Shown here: positions 18,078-26,668 of the stretch, piece after piece
Position numbering within the stretch: position 1 is the stretch's first letter
How the letters are laid out: every line of letters begins with the position of its first letter
Assembly: GCA_963829585.1 (NCBI GenBank)
Contig: CAWHJD010000015.1
Location: 124,001 to 188,000, forward strand
Direction of reading: 5' to 3'
Length of the DNA stretch: 64,000 nucleotides
Source: Sva-07 sp963829585
GTDB lineage: Bacteria > Actinomycetota > Acidimicrobiia > Acidimicrobiales > Ilumatobacteraceae
Notes under the pieces: generated by a model
The model's input: the letters and a program-made list of their open reading frames with translations, nothing else
What the model was told of the DNA's origin: nothing
Database searches by the model: none
Translations under genes and position numbers: made by a program

Positions 18078-19544
18078 ATGACCATGCAGCATCGACACCT
18101 CAGCGTGACGGCCCTGCCGCACGACGACTCCCCCAAGGACGAATGTGGCGTCCTCGGCATCTCGACCCCGCACGGGGAGGGTGTGGCTCAGCTCGCATTC
18201 TTCGGCCTGTTCGCCCTGCAGCATCGGGGCCAGGAGGCCGCCGGGATCGCGGTCAGCGACGGCAAGCGGGCCCGCGTGCACAAGGAGGCCGGACTCGTTG
18301 CCAACGTGTTCACGCCCGAGGCGCTCGCACCGCTCACCGGCTACCACGCCATCGGCCACACCCGCTACTCGACCACCGGCTCGAATGCCGAACGGAACAT
18401 CCAGCCGTTCCTCGTCGAGACGATGCACGGGCCACTGGCGCTCGCCCACAACGGCAACGTCGTCAACGCGCCGGCACTGCGTGACGAGCTGCTGAAGCGG
18501 GGATTCGGGCTCACGGCAACGAGCGATTCCGAGGTCATGACGTTGATGCTGGCCGCGGCCGGCGGCCAGACCTGGGAGGAGCGCCTCGAGCGCACCCTGC
18601 CGGCGTGGAAGGGCGCATTCTCGCTCGTGTTGTTGGCGGCCGACCACGTGATCGCCGTTCGCGACCCCTGGGGATTCCGGCCGCTGTCGATCGGCCGTCT
18701 CCCCCACGGAGGGCACGCCGTGGCCAGCGAGACCTGCGCCCTGTCCACGCTCGGTTGTGTCGACATCGACGAGGTGCAGCCCGGCGAGATGGTGACGCTG
18801 ATCGGCGCCGAGGTGCACCGCTCGCAGGTGCTCGCCCCCCAACCACGCGGCGCTCGGTGCACGTTCGAGTTCGTCTACTTCTCGCGCCCCGACTCGGTGT
18901 GGGACGGCCGCAACGTCCACCACGTCCGCCAACGTCTCGGCATGCAGCTCGCCCAGGAAGCCCCCGCCGACGCCGATGTGGTGATTCCCGTGCCCGATTC
19001 GTCGATCCCGGCCGCCATCGGTTACTCGAACGAGAGCGGCATACCGTTCAACGACGGGCTCATCAAGAACCGGTACATCGGTCGCACGTTCATCGAGCCC
19101 ACCCAGGACATCCGTGAGCGTGGCGTGGCCCTCAAGTTCAATGCACTGCGCGAGAACCTCGAGGGCAAGCGGGTCGTGATGATCGACGACTCGCTCGTGC
19201 GCGGTACCACTGCGGGTCCCCTCGTGAAGCTGGTCCGCGATGCGGGCGCGACCGAGGTCCACGTCCGCATCACATGTCCGCCGATCACGCATGCCTGTCA
19301 CTTCGGCGTCGACATGGGCCACGACGGCGACCTCATCGCCGCCCGCCTGCGCATCGACGAGATGCGTGAGCACATCGGCGCCGACAGCCTGGCGTTCCTG
19401 TCCCTCGACGGGATGATGCTGGCGGTGGCCGACACCACGGCGAACGACGACGACGGCTACTGCAACGCCTGCTACACCGGGAAGTACCCGATCAACGTCG
19501 GCGATGCGCAGCCCAAGCTCTCGTTCGAAGGCGTGCTCGCCTGA
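18078..19544 (+). CDS. purF: Amidophosphoribosyltransferase
   Basis: First committed purine step: PRPP plus glutamine to phosphoribosylamine. The protein begins with a 22-residue segment before Cys23 in DECGVLGIS, which should be the propeptide removed to expose the N-terminal nucleophile. The PRPP loop reads VVMIDDSLVRGTT. YCNACYTGKYP near the C-terminus matches part of the 4Fe-4S ligand set seen in Bacillus-type PurF. Length 488 aa. The stop overlaps the purDM ATG (TGATG). Confidence 0.93.
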   Translation: MTMQHRHLSVTALPHDDSPKDECGVLGISTPHGEGVAQLAFFGLFALQHRGQEAAGIAVSDGKRARVHKEAGLVANVFTPEALAPLTGYHAIGHTRYSTTGSNAERNIQPFLVETMHGPLALAHNGNVVNAPALRDELLKRGFGLTATSDSEVMTLMLAAAGGQTWEERLERTLPAWKGAFSLVLLAADHVIAVRDPWGFRPLSIGRLPHGGHAVASETCALSTLGCVDIDEVQPGEMVTLIGAEVHRSQVLAPQPRGARCTFEFVYFSRPDSVWDGRNVHHVRQRLGMQLAQEAPADADVVIPVPDSSIPAAIGYSNESGIPFNDGLIKNRYIGRTFIEPTQDIRERGVALKFNALRENLEGKRVVMIDDSLVRGTTAGPLVKLVRDAGATEVHVRITCPPITHACHFGVDMGHDGDLIAARLRIDEMREHIGADSLAFLSLDGMMLAVADTTANDDDGYCNACYTGKYPINVGDAQPKLSFEGVLA

Positions 19545-21736
19545 TGCGGGTCCTGGTCATCGGATCGGGCGGACGTGAGCAGGCGATCGCGTGGGCCTGT
19601 CGGCACCACGGCCACGACGTACGCATCGAGGCCGACCTCGGTGATGCATCCACCGACGACACCGATCTCGTGATCCCCGGCCCCGAAGCGGTGCTCGTCG
19701 CCGGTGTCGCCGACGAATGCGCGCGCCGCGGTCTCCCGTGCTTCGGCCCCACCGCCGACGTCGCCCGACTCGAGTCGTCGAAATCCTTCGCCCGCGAGTT
19801 GGCGACGTCGCTCGGCATCCCTGGCCCCGCATTCGGCTGTTTCGACCAAGCCGACGAGGCGATCGCCTGGTGGAACCGGCTGGCCCGCCCCGTCGTCGTC
19901 AAGCTCGACGGCCTCGCGGCCGGCAAGGGCGTGACGGTGCCGTCGAACGATGCCGACACGGTCGCCGCGATCACCGCAGCAGCCGCTGTCGGCCCCTTCG
20001 TACTCGAGGAGCGACTCCACGGCCCCGAATGCTCGCTGCTCGCGTTGTGCGACGGCTCCGGGGCGGTTGCCCTGCCGCTCGCCCAGGACCACAAGCGCAT
20101 CGGCGAGGGCGACACCGGAGCGAACACCGGCGGCATGGGCGCCTACGCACCGGCTCCCGTCCCCTATCCGGCCGACGACCTGCTGGCGACGTTCGTCCAG
20201 CCGATCCTCGACCACCTCGCGGCCAACGGAACCCCGTACGTCGGTGTGCTGTTCGCCGGGCTGATGCTGACCGCCGACGGACCACGGCTGATCGAGTACA
20301 ACGTCCGCTTCGGTGATCCGGAGGCGCAGGCCGTCCTGCCGTTGGTCGAGACCGACCTCGCCGACTTGGCTCTGGCATGCACGCGCGGAGCGCTCGACGA
20401 CGTCCCGCTCGTCGTGCGCTCGCAGTCGGCGCTCACCGTTGTCGCTGCGGCGCCCGGGTACCCGGCCGCACCGGTCACCGGGGCGAGCGTCACCGACAAC
20501 ATGCAGAGCGGCGTCATCGGTCCCGACGGCACCACGACCCTGCGCTTCGACGCCGCCGTCGACGACGAGGGTCGGGTCGCCGGAGGTCGGGTGCTGTCGG
20601 TCACCGGGATCGGCTTCGATCTCGCGGAGGCACGTCGCGCTGCCTACGAGCGCATGGCGAACATCCAGTTCGACGGGATGCAGGTGCGACGCGACATCGG
20701 CTGGCGCGCGCTCGGCGCCGGCCTTGCGTCGTATGCCGCAGCCGGGGTCGACATCGACGAGGGCAGCCGAGCCGTCTCGGAGATGAAGGCGGCCGTCGAG
20801 GCCACCCATGACAACGGCGTGCTCAAGGGTGTCGGCAGCTTCGGCGGCGTGTTCTCGGCGAAGGCGATCCTGGAGCTGGACGATCCGGTGCTCGTGGCAT
20901 CGACCGACGGTGTCGGAACGAAGGTCGAACTGGCCGCTCGACTCGGGATGGTCCGAGGCGTCGGGACGGACATCGTCAATCACTGCATCGACGACGTGCT
21001 CGTCCAGTCGGCGCGGCCGCTGTTCTTCCTCGACTACATCGCCGCCAGCGTGCTCGATGCCGACATGGTCGCCGAGGTCGTGCGCGGGATGGCCGACGCC
21101 TGTCGGGCAGCCGGGTGCGCACTGCTGGGCGGAGAGACCGCGGAGATGCCCGGCGTGTACCAGCCGGGCGCGTTCGACATCGCCGGCACACTCGTCGGCG
21201 TCGCCGAACGGTCCGAGCTGCTCCCCCGGTCGGACGTCGCCGCCGGTGACGTGCTCGTCGGCGTCGCCTCGAGCGGACCCCACACCAACGGCTACTCCTT
21301 GCTGCGCAGGATCTTCGATTGGATCCCGATGGACGTCGTCCCCGACGGCTTCGATCGCCCGCTCGGCGAGACGCTCCTCGAGCCACACCGTTCGTACCTC
21401 GACGTGCTGCGTCCTGCGCTCGATTCGGGTCACGTCAAGGCCCTCGCCCACATCACCGGTGGGGGCCTCCCCGAGAACCTCCCGCGGGTGCTGCCCGACG
21501 ACGTCGACGCTGTGATCGAACTGGGTTCGTGGCCGGTGTCGCCGCTGTTCGCGCTCGCACGGGAGTTGACGCCGCTGATGGAGACCGACGAGCTCTACCG
21601 CACGCTGAACATGGGCATCGGCATGGTGATCGTGTGTGCTCCTGGTGAGGTGGACGCGTTGCGCTCGACCATCGCCGAGCCCACCTGGATCATCGGCGAG
21701 CTGCAGCCCGGCTCCGGCACCGTCCACCTCACCTGA
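19544..21736 (+). CDS. purD-purM: Fused GAR synthetase (PurD) and AIR synthase (PurM)
   Basis: One 730-aa reading frame encodes two purine enzymes. Residues 1 to ~386 are PurD: VIGSGGREQAIAWACRHHG, GPEAVLVAGVADEC, VVKLDGLAAGKGV, GDTGANTGGMGAYAP and EYNVRFGDPEAQ. After a linker of about ten residues PurM begins with SYAAAGVDIDEGSRAV and continues with GVGSFGGVF, STDGVGTKVELA, TDIVNHCIDDVLVQ, GGETAEMPGVYQPG, SSGPHTNGYSLLR and HITGGGLPENLPR. Both halves look complete. Separate genes are usual in bacteria; GARS-AIRS-GART fusion is the metazoan order, and here purN follows as a separate gene. A long palindrome starts at the stop codon. Confidence 0.92.
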   Translation: MRVLVIGSGGREQAIAWACRHHGHDVRIEADLGDASTDDTDLVIPGPEAVLVAGVADECARRGLPCFGPTADVARLESSKSFARELATSLGIPGPAFGCFDQADEAIAWWNRLARPVVVKLDGLAAGKGVTVPSNDADTVAAITAAAAVGPFVLEERLHGPECSLLALCDGSGAVALPLAQDHKRIGEGDTGANTGGMGAYAPAPVPYPADDLLATFVQPILDHLAANGTPYVGVLFAGLMLTADGPRLIEYNVRFGDPEAQAVLPLVETDLADLALACTRGALDDVPLVVRSQSALTVVAAAPGYPAAPVTGASVTDNMQSGVIGPDGTTTLRFDAAVDDEGRVAGGRVLSVTGIGFDLAEARRAAYERMANIQFDGMQVRRDIGWRALGAGLASYAAAGVDIDEGSRAVSEMKAAVEATHDNGVLKGVGSFGGVFSAKAILELDDPVLVASTDGVGTKVELAARLGMVRGVGTDIVNHCIDDVLVQSARPLFFLDYIAASVLDADMVAEVVRGMADACRAAGCALLGGETAEMPGVYQPGAFDIAGTLVGVAERSELLPRSDVAAGDVLVGVASSGPHTNGYSLLRRIFDWIPMDVVPDGFDRPLGETLLEPHRSYLDVLRPALDSGHVKALAHITGGGLPENLPRVLPDDVDAVIELGSWPVSPLFALARELTPLMETDELYRTLNMGIGMVIVCAPGEVDALRSTIAEPTWIIGELQPGSGTVHLT

Positions 21737-21797
21737 AACCCGAAATATGCCTCCCAGTGCGCGCTGAGCGCGCACTGGGAGGCATATTTCGGGGTTT
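21736..21797. repeat. Long palindrome, family A copy 1
   Basis: A nearly perfect 62-base inverted repeat with one central base begins at the last base of the purDM stop codon. The arm runs CCCGAAATATGCCTCCCAG then TGCGCGCT. It resembles the copy at 46812-46867: both have CCCGAAAT at the ends and GTGCGCGCT near the centre. It may terminate or stabilise the upstream mRNA. Confidence 0.85.
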
Positions 21798-21862
21798 TCG
21801 AGGGCGAGCGGGGCCGCGTGGATTTTTCGTTCAGGCTCGCCGGTGCCGACGCAATCGATCGC

Positions 21863-21868
21863 TAGGTT
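21863..21868 (+). promoter_or_regulatory. -10 box of leaderless purN-guaB transcript
   Basis: TAGGTT ends six bases before the purN ATG and lies downstream of the palindrome, so purN and guaB may have their own promoter in addition to operon read-through. Confidence 0.45.
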
Positions 21869-21874
21869 CGACAC

Positions 21875-22516
21875 ATGGGAGCCACCGACACCGACCGCCC
21901 CACGCGGGCCAAGCGACTGGTCGTGCTCGTGTCGGGAAGCGGTTCGAACCTCCAGGCCATCATCGATGCCTGTGCCGACGATCGCCTTCCCGCCGAGGTC
22001 GTGGCCGTCGTCTCGAACAAGGTCGATGTCTTCGCCCTCCAGCGCGCCGACGCCGCGGGTGTTCCTGCGGTTCACGTCGGCGTGCACCCCGGCGAGGAAC
22101 GCGCCGACTACGACGCCCGACTCGCCGACGTCGTCGCCGGTTTCGACCCCGATCTCGTCGTGCTGGCGGGATGGATGCGCCTGCTCACGATGAGCTTCCT
22201 CGGATGGTTCCCGAACCGGGTGGTCAACCTCCACCCGGCGCTCCCCGGCGATCTTCCCGGCACCCGCGCCATCGAACGGGCGTGGGACGACGCGATCGCC
22301 GGCACGCGCACGCAAACGGGCGTCATGGTCCACCTGGTCCCGGACGAAGGTGTCGACGACGGTCCGGTGCTCGGAACCGCCACGATCGACATCGACACCG
22401 CCGCCGGGTTCGATGCATTCGCCGAACTCGTGCACGCCACCGAGCACCGGCTCCTCGTCGACACGCTCTCCTCGCTCTGTACCGCCACCCCCGACCGCAC
22501 GGAGGTCTCCGCATGA
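21875..22516 (+). CDS. purN: GAR formyltransferase (10-formyl-THF dependent)
   Basis: Transfers a formyl group to GAR (purine step 3). Residues 17-28 carry VLVSGSGSNLQA; the catalytic Asn and His are in VVNLHPALPG (N118, H120), and the Asp is D157 in LVPDEGVDDGP. Length 213 aa is normal. The stop overlaps the guaB ATG (ATGA). Confidence 0.93.
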   Translation: MGATDTDRPTRAKRLVVLVSGSGSNLQAIIDACADDRLPAEVVAVVSNKVDVFALQRADAAGVPAVHVGVHPGEERADYDARLADVVAGFDPDLVVLAGWMRLLTMSFLGWFPNRVVNLHPALPGDLPGTRAIERAWDDAIAGTRTQTGVMVHLVPDEGVDDGPVLGTATIDIDTAAGFDAFAELVHATEHRLLVDTLSSLCTATPDRTEVSA

Positions 22517-24036
22517 CCGATCAACGCCGCACCAGCCCGAACGACGACTTCTTCGACCGGTTCGAGGCACTGACGTTCAACGACGTCGTCGTCATCCCTG
22601 GCTATTCCGAAACACTGCCCGACGAGGTCGACACCTCCGCGACGTTCGCCGCCGACATCGAGTTGGCCGTGCCGCTGGTCTCTGCCGCGATGGACAAGGT
22701 GACGGAGGGTCGTATGGCGGTCGCCATGGCCCGTCACGGAGGCATCGGTGTGATCCACCGCAACATGTCGATCGCCGACCAGGCGTCCGAGGTCCAGAAG
22801 GTGAAGCGTTCGCAGTCGGGCATGATCACCGACCCGGTGACCCTCGGCCCGACCGCACTGCTCCACGAGGCGGAGGCCCTGATGCACCGCTTCAAGTTCT
22901 CCGGCGTTCCGATCACCGACCCCGACGGACGCCTCGTCGGCATCCTCACCAACCGCGACATCCGCTTCTGCGAGGGAGCCGACTTCGAGCGACCCGTCAC
23001 CGACTTCATGACTGCCGACGGGCTCGTCACCGCCGAGGTGGGCACCTCACTCGATCAGGCGAAGGCGATCCTGCAGCAGCACCGCATCGAGAAGCTCCCC
23101 CTCGTCGACGCCAAGGGTCACCTCGCCGGTTTGATCACGGTCAAGGACATCCAGAAGCGGCTCGACTTCCCGAACGCCTCCCGTGACGCCCGCGGGAGGC
23201 TGCGATGCGCGGCTGCGGTCGGGGTCGGCGCGGATCTGGAGGAGCGTGTCGACGCGCTCGTGGCGATGGGTGTCGACGCGGTGTCGATCGACACGGCCCA
23301 CGGCCATTCGGCCAACGTGGTCAAGGCGATCCAGCGCATCAAGGGATCGTGGCCCGATCTGCCGGTCACGGCCGGCAACGTGGTCACCGAGGAAGGCGTC
23401 GAGACGCTCGCCGGTGCGGGCGCCGATGGCATCAAGGTCGGTGTCGGAGCCGGCTCGATCTGCACCACCCGCGTGGTGTCTGGCGCGGGCATGCCCCAGT
23501 TGTCGGCGATCTGGTTCACGTCGCAGCGCGCGCGTCGACTCGGGGTTCCGGTGATCGCTGACGGAGGCATCACCTTCTCCGGCGACATCGTGAAGGCGAT
23601 CGTCGCCGGTGCGTCCACCGTGATGCTCGGGTCGTTGCTCGCGGGCACCGAGGAGAGCCCCGGCGAGATGGAACTGTTCGAGGGACGCCGGTACAAGAGT
23701 TATCGCGGCATGGGTTCGATGGGCGCCATGACCGGCGACAGTCAGGACCGATACGCCACCGGTCAGTCGTCGGGCGGGAAGACCGCCGTCGGCGCGGGGA
23801 GCAGCAAGCTCGTGCCCGAAGGGATCGAGGGCCGCGTGCCGTACGCCGGCCCGCTCGGCGATGTCGCCTACCAGCTCGTCGGCGGTCTGCGCTCGGGCAT
23901 GGGCTACGCCGGCGCGGCCACGCTCGACGCCCTCCGCAGCGCCCGCCTCATGCGGGTCACCGCGGCCGGTCGTGAGGAGTCACACCCCCACGACGTGACC
24001 ATCACGAAGGAAGCCCCGAACTACCAGCGCTCCTGA
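22513..24036 (+). CDS. guaB: IMP dehydrogenase
   Basis: Oxidises IMP to XMP with NAD, committing to GMP. The 507-aa protein has the TIM barrel interrupted by two CBS domains (~95-215), the catalytic Cys317 in GAGSICTTRVV, IADGGITFSGDI, the flap motif YRGMGSMGAM, and PYAGPLGDVAYQLVGGLRSGMGY. The start overlaps purN. It ends 28 bases before the convergent VWA gene. Confidence 0.95.
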   Translation: MTDQRRTSPNDDFFDRFEALTFNDVVVIPGYSETLPDEVDTSATFAADIELAVPLVSAAMDKVTEGRMAVAMARHGGIGVIHRNMSIADQASEVQKVKRSQSGMITDPVTLGPTALLHEAEALMHRFKFSGVPITDPDGRLVGILTNRDIRFCEGADFERPVTDFMTADGLVTAEVGTSLDQAKAILQQHRIEKLPLVDAKGHLAGLITVKDIQKRLDFPNASRDARGRLRCAAAVGVGADLEERVDALVAMGVDAVSIDTAHGHSANVVKAIQRIKGSWPDLPVTAGNVVTEEGVETLAGAGADGIKVGVGAGSICTTRVVSGAGMPQLSAIWFTSQRARRLGVPVIADGGITFSGDIVKAIVAGASTVMLGSLLAGTEESPGEMELFEGRRYKSYRGMGSMGAMTGDSQDRYATGQSSGGKTAVGAGSSKLVPEGIEGRVPYAGPLGDVAYQLVGGLRSGMGYAGAATLDALRSARLMRVTAAGREESHPHDVTITKEAPNYQRS

Positions 24037-24064
24037 GCCCGCCGGTCCGGGAGTGGAGGGTCGC

Positions 24065-25504
24065 TCAGGCAAGCTTCTCGACGAAGGCCTCGAGTTGACG
24101 CAGATTGCGACACTCGTAGACGCCGTCGGTGTGCGTGCCGTACTCGCCGACGATCGAGTCGCCGGTGTTCCAGTAACTCCGGGGCTCGGGGTTCAGCCAG
24201 TAGACGTGGCGGGCCTTCTGCGCGATCTCCTTGACCACCCAGGCCTGGCTGGCGTGGTAGTTGTTGCGGGCGTCGCCGAGCAGCAGCACCGTCGACTTCG
24301 GGCCGATGTCCTTGCCGTAACGCTCCCAGAAGACCTCGAACGCATGGCCGTAGTCGGAGTGGCCGTCGACCCACACGACATCGGCCTCGGTGTTGACGCG
24401 GTGGATGGCCTCGGCGATGTCCTCGGTGGCACGGAAGTAGTCCGTGACCTCGTCGATGCCGTCGATGAACACGAACGACCGGACCTTCGAGAACTGGTTC
24501 TGGATCGCGTACACGAGCATCAACGTGAATCGGGCGAACGCCGCCACGGAGCCCGAGATGTCGGCCACCACGATGAGCTCGGGTTTCGCCGGACGCGGGT
24601 ACTTGAACTTGGGCTCGGCCGGTACGCCGCCGTAGCTCAACGAGTGGCGCACGGTATTGCGGAAGTCCAGCGGGCCCTTGCGACCGTGACGGCGCTTGCG
24701 AGCCAGCCGCGCCGCGAGTTTGCGGGTGAGCGGGTACAACGACTTCTTCAGCGCCTGCATCTCGTCACGCGATGCGTGCATGAACTCGACGTCTTCCGGT
24801 AGTGGCTTGCGAAGCGTCTTCGCCATCGCCTCGGCACCACGGTCCGCGACCAGACGGCGACGGATCTCGGCTTCGATCTCGCCCTTGAACTTCTCGATGC
24901 GGTCCTCGAACTCCTCCTTCTCGAGACGCTCCTCGAGCGCCGTCAGTTCGCCGTCGGCGTCCTGACGCGCCTGCTCCATCATCTTCTCGAGCATGCCGTC
25001 GAGGTCGAGGTTGCGCAGTGTGCGGTAGAGGTAGTACGTGCCGCCGACGGGCCGCCCGGGCTCCATGCCGGCGAAGCGCTGAACGGATTGCTTGGCCATC
25101 GCCCGCATCACGCCCTGGTCGCCGTTCATCAACGCCGACATGAGCATCTGCGCGATTTCCTCGGGCGTCAGGCTGTCGAGCCCACCGGCGCCGCCGGCGC
25201 CCTCCTGCTGCTGCTGCTCCTGCAGCTCGCGCCACAGCTCGTCGATGTCGGTCTCGTCGTCGCCACCCTGCACCAGCTTGTACTCGGGTCCACGAAGGCT
25301 GAAGTACACCTCGAACACCGTCTCGAAACTGCGCCAGTGCGCATGGTTCTTGATCAGCGTGGCGCCGAGCGCGTACTTGAACGCCTCACGATCCTCGATC
25401 GGGATGTGCTGTACGGCCTCCATCGCGTCGAGGTTCTCCGTGAGGCTGACAGGCAGCCCCGCGTTGCGGAGTTCGACGACGAAGCCGTTGAGGAGATCGA
25501 GCAT
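24065..25504 (-). CDS. VWA-domain protein (CoxE-like)
   Basis: A 479-aa protein with a long charged helical N-terminal part, including a Gln-rich segment (~95-110), and a C-terminal von Willebrand A fold. The metal-adhesion (MIDAS) motif is VVADISGSVAAFARF, with later contacts in VWVDGHSDYGHAFE and LLLGDARNNYHA. It sits 33 bases downstream of a MoxR AAA+ ATPase. MoxR/VWA pairs commonly act as chaperones for insertion of metals or cofactors into enzymes, but no target enzyme is adjacent here. Confidence 0.85.
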   Translation of the reverse strand: MLDLLNGFVVELRNAGLPVSLTENLDAMEAVQHIPIEDREAFKYALGATLIKNHAHWRSFETVFEVYFSLRGPEYKLVQGGDDETDIDELWRELQEQQQQEGAGGAGGLDSLTPEEIAQMLMSALMNGDQGVMRAMAKQSVQRFAGMEPGRPVGGTYYLYRTLRNLDLDGMLEKMMEQARQDADGELTALEERLEKEEFEDRIEKFKGEIEAEIRRRLVADRGAEAMAKTLRKPLPEDVEFMHASRDEMQALKKSLYPLTRKLAARLARKRRHGRKGPLDFRNTVRHSLSYGGVPAEPKFKYPRPAKPELIVVADISGSVAAFARFTLMLVYAIQNQFSKVRSFVFIDGIDEVTDYFRATEDIAEAIHRVNTEADVVWVDGHSDYGHAFEVFWERYGKDIGPKSTVLLLGDARNNYHASQAWVVKEIAQKARHVYWLNPEPRSYWNTGDSIVGEYGTHTDGVYECRNLRQLEAFVEKLA

Positions 25505-25537
25505 GGGGTGTGCGCCTACCGTTCGTCGAGCGCCTGA

Positions 25538-26446
25538 TCAGCTGCTCTCCACGGAGAGCTCCTTGGCCGCCTTGGCGATGTCGGTCTGGTACTTGAGGAG
25601 CACGTGGAGCGTGTCCTTGGCGGTCTGCTCGTCGATGTTGTCGATGTTGAGCAGCAACAGGGTGCGAGCCCAGTCGAGGGTTTCCGACACACTCGGCGAC
25701 TTCTTGAGATCGAGCTGACGGATCGAGCGCACGATACGGGCGACCTGATCGGCGAGATGCTCCGAGATGTCGGGCACCTTGGCGAGCACGATCTCCTTCT
25801 CGCGTTCGAGCTGCGGGTAGTCGACGTGCAGGTACAGGCACCGACGCTTGAGGGCCTCGGACAGTTCACGCGTGTTGTTCGACGTGAGGAACACCAGCGG
25901 GATCTGCGTGGCCGTGATCGTGCCGAGCTCGGGGATCGACACCTGGTAGTCCGACAGGATCTCCAACAGCAGCGCCTCGGTCTCGACCTCGACGCGGTCG
26001 ACCTCGTCGATCAGGAGCACCACAGGATCGGTGGCCGTGATCGCTTCGAGCAGCGGACGGGTGAGGAGGAACTCGTCGGAGAAGATGTCGTCCTTGATCT
26101 CCGTCCAGTCCTCGCCCTGTTCGCCCCGCTCGGTCTGGATGCGAAGGAGCTGCTTCTTGTAGTTCCACTCGTAGAGGGCTTTGGACTCGTCGAGGCCCTC
26201 GTAGCACTGCAGTCGGATGAGCCGGGCGTCGGTGATCTCGGCGATGGACTTGGCGAGCTGGGTCTTGCCGGTTCCGGCAGGCCCCTCGACGAGGATCGGC
26301 TTCTGCAGCCGGTCGGCGAGGTAGGCCACGCCGGCGATGCCGTCGTCGGCGAGATAGCTCACGTCGCGCAGGGCGTCGCGCACCGACTGCACACTCTCGA
26401 AGCGGTGGGTGGTGCTGCCGGTTGCCCCGGCATCCGTCGTGGTCAT
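25538..26446 (-). CDS. MoxR-type AAA+ ATPase
   Basis: 302-aa AAA+ ATPase: Walker A GPAGTGKTQLAKS, Walker B VVLLIDEVDRV, sensor 1 LVFLTSNNTRELSEALKRRC. It is expected to work with the VWA protein encoded just downstream. The frame stays open far upstream, but the ATG at 26446 is chosen because the sequence before it is not protein-like and a -10 box (TAGCGT) ends eight bases earlier. Confidence 0.9.
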   Translation of the reverse strand: MTTTDAGATGSTTHRFESVQSVRDALRDVSYLADDGIAGVAYLADRLQKPILVEGPAGTGKTQLAKSIAEITDARLIRLQCYEGLDESKALYEWNYKKQLLRIQTERGEQGEDWTEIKDDIFSDEFLLTRPLLEAITATDPVVLLIDEVDRVEVETEALLLEILSDYQVSIPELGTITATQIPLVFLTSNNTRELSEALKRRCLYLHVDYPQLEREKEIVLAKVPDISEHLADQVARIVRSIRQLDLKKSPSVSETLDWARTLLLLNIDNIDEQTAKDTLHVLLKYQTDIAKAAKELSVESS

Positions 26447-26454
26447 GGCATCGA

Positions 26455-26485
26455 ACGCTACCCGGCCGCTTGACCCACGGGTCAA
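26455..26485 (-). promoter_or_regulatory. moxR promoter with operator-like palindrome
   Basis: On the minus strand TTGACC (start of the 16-base perfect palindrome at 26470-26485) is followed 19 bases later by TAGCGT (26460-26455). The palindrome TTGACCCACGGGTCAA overlaps the -35 position, as a repressor or activator site would. Confidence 0.5.
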
Positions 26486-26487
26486 TC

Positions 26488-26586
26488 GTGAGCGATGCAC
26501 GCGCCGGGCGCGCACATCGCTCACAACAGACCGCAGGACCCCGCCAGGTGTGAGAGATGTGCGTGCCAGGTGCGTGCATCGCTCAC
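26488..26586. repeat. Two related imperfect palindromes (family C)
   Basis: Copy 1 (26488-26524) has ends GTGAGCGATG and CATCGCTCAC with a GC-rich centre. Copy 2 (26550-26586) has GTGAGAGATG and CATCGCTCAC. Their arms are similar (GTGAG.GATG..CG). They lie in the 222-base gap between the divergent moxR and murJ genes. Confidence 0.75.
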
Positions 26587-26654
26587 AACGATGGATGGGG
26601 CAGCGGGATGGGAGGTGGGATGGAGGTAAACGGGGTCGCACGGGTCGGCGCAAG

Positions 26655-26660
26655 TAGCGT
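26655..26660 (+). promoter_or_regulatory. -10 box of leaderless murJ transcript
   Basis: TAGCGT ends eight bases before the murJ ATG. The same hexamer serves the divergent moxR gene. Confidence 0.45.
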
Positions 26661-26668
26661 TCGCTCGA

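Noticed and set aside
19472..22570. A 1032-codon open frame on the minus strand across purF, purDM and purN.
   Set aside because: High-GC codon bias opens the antisense frame; the translation is low-complexity Arg/Asp/Gly/His-rich with no domain, and the plus strand holds four recognised enzymes.
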